The notes beneath the pieces are model-generated. The model made no database searches. It saw only the letters and a program-made list of their open reading frames with translations, and was not told where the DNA came from. The translations under genes and the position numbers were made by a program. A stretch of DNA of 6,787 nt from Synergistaceae bacterium (GTDB taxonomy: Bacteria; Synergistota; Synergistia; Synergistales; Aminobacteriaceae), in the NCBI GenBank assembly GCA_017427625.1, contig JAFRSL010000073.1:1-6787 (forward strand). Direction: 5' to 3'. This document shows, in pieces, positions 4,736 to 6,787 of this stretch (within the stretch, counting starts at the first letter, position 1; each line of letters opens with the position of its first letter).

Positions 4736-5865
4736 TACCAATCTTAGATTTGTCGCGTTCATTCGGCGATATAAAGCCTGAAGTCTTCGCGGCAATGGAA
4801 AGAATTTTCGCGGCACAGAGTTTTATTTTGGGCCAAGAAGTGAAGACGTTCGAGGGACATTGCGACTCATATCTCGGTGTCCCTGAAGGTTCGTGTGTTG
4901 GCTGTGCGTCGGGGACAGATGCCCTTCTTCTCGCGCTGATGTCTGTTGACATAAAGCCGGGCGACGAGGTAATCACGACCCCTTTCACGTTCTTTGCGAC
5001 TTCCGGAACGATAGCGAGGCTCGGAGCTGTGCCGGTATTTGCTGACGTTGACCCTTCAACCTACAACATCGACATAGCTCAGGCAATGAGCAAAATCACG
5101 TCGCGCACAAAAGTATTCCTGCCCGTTCATATTTTCGGACAGATGGCACCGATTGTGGGCGTAATATCGGAGCTTCACGAACGCGGTATCAAGGTCATTG
5201 AGGACACAGCGCAGGCGTTTGGTTCGACTCGTTTTGCTGACGGTGGGATACTTCGCGCCGGAACAGTGGGAGATGTTGGGTGTTATTCGTTCTTCCCGAC
5301 AAAGAATCTCGGGGGCTGCGGAGACGGCGGAATGGTCGTAACGTGCGACAAGGATCGTGCCGAAAGACTCAGGAAATTGCGCGTTCATGGTTCAGGGACG
5401 ACCTACTATCATGACGAAGTGGGGATAAATTCGAGGCTTGACGCGATTCAGGCAGCGATACTCGATATAAAGCTGAAGCACCTTGAGGAATGGAACGAGG
5501 AACGCCGGAAGATTGCCGACTACTACCGCCTGCTATTCAAGACGCATGATGTTCAGGAGTTCATCACTGCGCCCGTTGAGCTTGAGGGGAATTACCACAT
5601 CTATCATCAGTATGTTGTGAGGGTTCGTGAGAAGCGCGATGAGCTTATGGAGTATTTGAACACAGAGGGATTCGCAGTGAGGGTGTATTATCCTTTGCCG
5701 CTGCATCTTCAGCCGTGCTTTGCGTACTTGGGCTACAAGGCCGGAGATTTCCCAGTCAGCGAGAAGTTGTCGCATGAAGTCCTTGCGCTGCCGGTATTTC
5801 CGGGACTTACTCAGAGCGAACAGGAAGCACTCGTCGAGAAGATTGCAAAATTCTTCGGAAAGTGA
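4729..5865 (+). CDS. DegT/DnrJ/EryC1/StrS-family sugar aminotransferase
   Basis: A PLP-dependent enzyme that adds an amino group, usually from glutamate, to a keto sugar attached to a nucleotide. The 378-aa protein has all fold-type I marks. SGTDALLLAL (61-70) binds the cofactor phosphate, TPFTFFATSGTI (84-95) follows, EDTAQAFGS (158-166) supplies Asp159 for the pyridine nitrogen, and SFFPTKNLGGCGDGG (187-201) contains the Schiff-base Lys192. GINSRLDAIQAAIL (232-245) and a YYPLPLHLQPCF segment (320-331) complete the family pattern. The TTG at 4729 is preferred because AGGAG (4715-4719) is nine bases upstream and the protein then opens MTVPILDL, the usual DegT start; the in-frame ATG at 4720 directly abuts that Shine-Dalgarno. 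It is monocistronic, divergent from the cytidylyltransferase/SDR operon, and ends in a terminator. The keto-sugar substrate is unknown; a maker of 3- or 4-amino sugars is likely. Confidence 0.92.
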   Translation: MTVPILDLSRSFGDIKPEVFAAMERIFAAQSFILGQEVKTFEGHCDSYLGVPEGSCVGCASGTDALLLALMSVDIKPGDEVITTPFTFFATSGTIARLGAVPVFADVDPSTYNIDIAQAMSKITSRTKVFLPVHIFGQMAPIVGVISELHERGIKVIEDTAQAFGSTRFADGGILRAGTVGDVGCYSFFPTKNLGGCGDGGMVVTCDKDRAERLRKLRVHGSGTTYYHDEVGINSRLDAIQAAILDIKLKHLEEWNEERRKIADYYRLLFKTHDVQEFITAPVELEGNYHIYHQYVVRVREKRDELMEYLNTEGFAVRVYYPLPLHLQPCFAYLGYKAGDFPVSEKLSHEVLALPVFPGLTQSEQEALVEKIAKFFGK

Positions 5866-5871
5866 AATTTC

Positions 5872-5906
5872 TCCTCCCCCGCTTTCTAACGAGGGAGGAA
5901 TTTTTG
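5872..5906 (+). terminator. Rho-independent terminator of the aminotransferase gene
   Basis: TCCTCCC (5872-5878) pairs with GGGAGGA (5893-5899); a CG/CG pair inside can extend it past one C-A mismatch. The stem is followed by ATTTTTG. It fills most of the 41-base gap between the convergent aminotransferase and phosphoesterase genes. On the minus strand the tail is poor in T, so it mainly serves the plus-strand gene. Confidence 0.75.
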
Positions 5907-6787
5907 TTACTCAGCCCTGAGAGTGAAGAGCGTGATTTCCGACGGGTCGAAAACTCTCATAGGGAAGCCGTCCCACTGTGAAGTACCCGGACTGACGTAG
6001 AGCCTCATTCCGTCAATGTCATACCAGCCTCGAACGAAGCCGCCGTTGAATTTCCGCGTAAGCTCGTAGACTACGGGCATTTGTCCGCCGTGTGTGTGGC
6101 CTGAGATTTGAAGCGCGATGTTGAGTTTTGCGTTCTCGCGGGCGAAGCGTGGCTGATGATCCATCAATATCACCGGGACGTTTTCGGGTGCACCATTGAG
6201 GGCGCGGGGAGTGTCATGATTTCCGCCTGTTGGGTCAGGAACTCCGGCGATTACGAGGCGCGAGTCTCCCGAAGCTATCACAACATGCTCATTCTCAAGC
6301 CACTTTATCCCGAAGCCTGCGAGTGTCTCAAGCCAGCCTTGAAGGTCGTAATAATACTCATGGTTTCCCGTTACAGCATAGACACCATATTTCGAGCGCA
6401 ACTGTGTAAGAGGCTCAAGGTCTCCGCTTCTCTTGCTGACATGGCCGTCAACGAAGTCGCCGGGTATGAGTATCAAATCTGGATTAAGCGCGTTTGTTTT
6501 GTCGACAACTTCCTGAACGAACGGCCTCCTGTTCACCGAGCCTACGTGAATATCGACGAGCATCGCTATTTTCATACCGTCAAGATTTTTCCCAAGCCCT
6601 GAGATTTTCACGTCATATTCGACGACATCGGGGACTCTTGTTCCGGCATATACACCGTAAATCGTAGTCATTGCCGCGACAATGAGGACGCTCAGGGACG
6701 CATAATGAGCTGGAAATTTTGCGCGTGAAAAAATCTTCCAGAGGACGAACGCAATATCCTTGACGACACAGATTATTGCGGCGGCGA
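5907..6787 (-). CDS. Membrane-anchored metallophosphoesterase, YkuE/YaeI type (N-terminus beyond window)
   Basis: A two-metal calcineurin-like phosphoesterase. Counting from the internal ATG at 6671, the motifs are VDIHVGS (39-45, the D-x-H metal ligands), PGDFVDG (70-76), TGNHEYY (101-107), MDHQP (170-174) and SGHTHGGQ (190-197), all in family order. GTSQWDGFP-type residues near the C-terminus are also typical. The frame stays open upstream of that ATG to the window edge, adding 38 residues that hold hydrophobic stretches (IICVVKDIAFVLW and YASLSVLIVAAM). Relatives begin with several membrane helices before the phosphoesterase domain, so the gene most likely starts outside the window and 292 residues are visible. 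Family members act at the membrane, some on lipid-linked pyrophosphates such as UDP-diacylglucosamine; the substrate here is not known. It is convergent with the aminotransferase gene and its regulation lies outside the window. Confidence 0.9.
   Translation of the reverse strand, partial: AAAIICVVKDIAFVLWKIFSRAKFPAHYASLSVLIVAAMTTIYGVYAGTRVPDVVEYDVKISGLGKNLDGMKIAMLVDIHVGSVNRRPFVQEVVDKTNALNPDLILIPGDFVDGHVSKRSGDLEPLTQLRSKYGVYAVTGNHEYYYDLQGWLETLAGFGIKWLENEHVVIASGDSRLVIAGVPDPTGGNHDTPRALNGAPENVPVILMDHQPRFARENAKLNIALQISGHTHGGQMPVVYELTRKFNGGFVRGWYDIDGMRLYVSPGTSQWDGFPMRVFDPSEITLFTLRAE

Noticed and set aside
3959..4816. A longer version of the cytidylyltransferase starting at 4816
   Set aside because: The extra 44 residues show no family similarity, overlap the divergent aminotransferase gene and its promoter, and a strong Shine-Dalgarno directly precedes the ATG at 4684.

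Overview
The window reads as ordinary chromosomal DNA from a mesophilic anaerobic-type bacterium with strong AAGGAGG-type ribosome binding sites, frequent TATAAT -10 boxes and some TTG starts. Base composition looks close to balanced. The protein style recalls Synergistota from gut or rumen, or possibly a Clostridia-like Firmicute. No rRNA or taxonomic marker is present, so this placement is a low-confidence impression.

Layout. (1) 68-1537, plus strand: an extended -10 promoter, an ornithine carbamoyltransferase gene, and, joined by an ATGA overlap, a short protein that matches the catalytic half of the ethanolamine-utilisation cobalamin adenosyltransferase EutT. A hairpin terminator spans the stop codon of the second gene. 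(2) 1558-2179, minus strand: a small TPR protein with its own promoter, then (upstream on that strand) a tRNA-Ser(UGA) with promoter and terminator. (3) 2165-2766, plus strand: a membrane-anchored single-domain rhodanese whose putative promoter interleaves with the tRNA promoter. (4) 2767-2864: a convergent boundary with three copies of GGTAACA in alternating orientation. (5) 2833-4684, minus strand: a two-gene operon of an IspD/TarI-type cytidylyltransferase and an extended SDR (NAD-dependent epimerase/dehydratase). (6) 4729-5865, plus strand: a divergent DegT/DnrJ/EryC1/StrS sugar aminotransferase, ending at a terminator. (7) 5907 to the right edge, minus strand: a YkuE/YaeI-type membrane-anchored metallophosphoesterase, cut at its N-terminus by the window end.

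How the parts relate. The first operon couples ornithine/citrulline metabolism to production of adenosylcobalamin. Since ornithine fermentation in anaerobes uses AdoCbl-dependent D-ornithine 4,5-aminomutase, a functional link is thinkable but unproven. The cytidylyltransferase, SDR and DegT genes share one 44-bp divergent promoter region and look like a nucleotide-sugar or CDP-polyol supply module for a surface glycan; no glycosyltransferase lies inside the window. I see no mobile element, CRISPR array or defence system. The most unusual items are the minimal EutT-like protein beside ornithine carbamoyltransferase and the cytidylyltransferase/SDR pair of unknown product.
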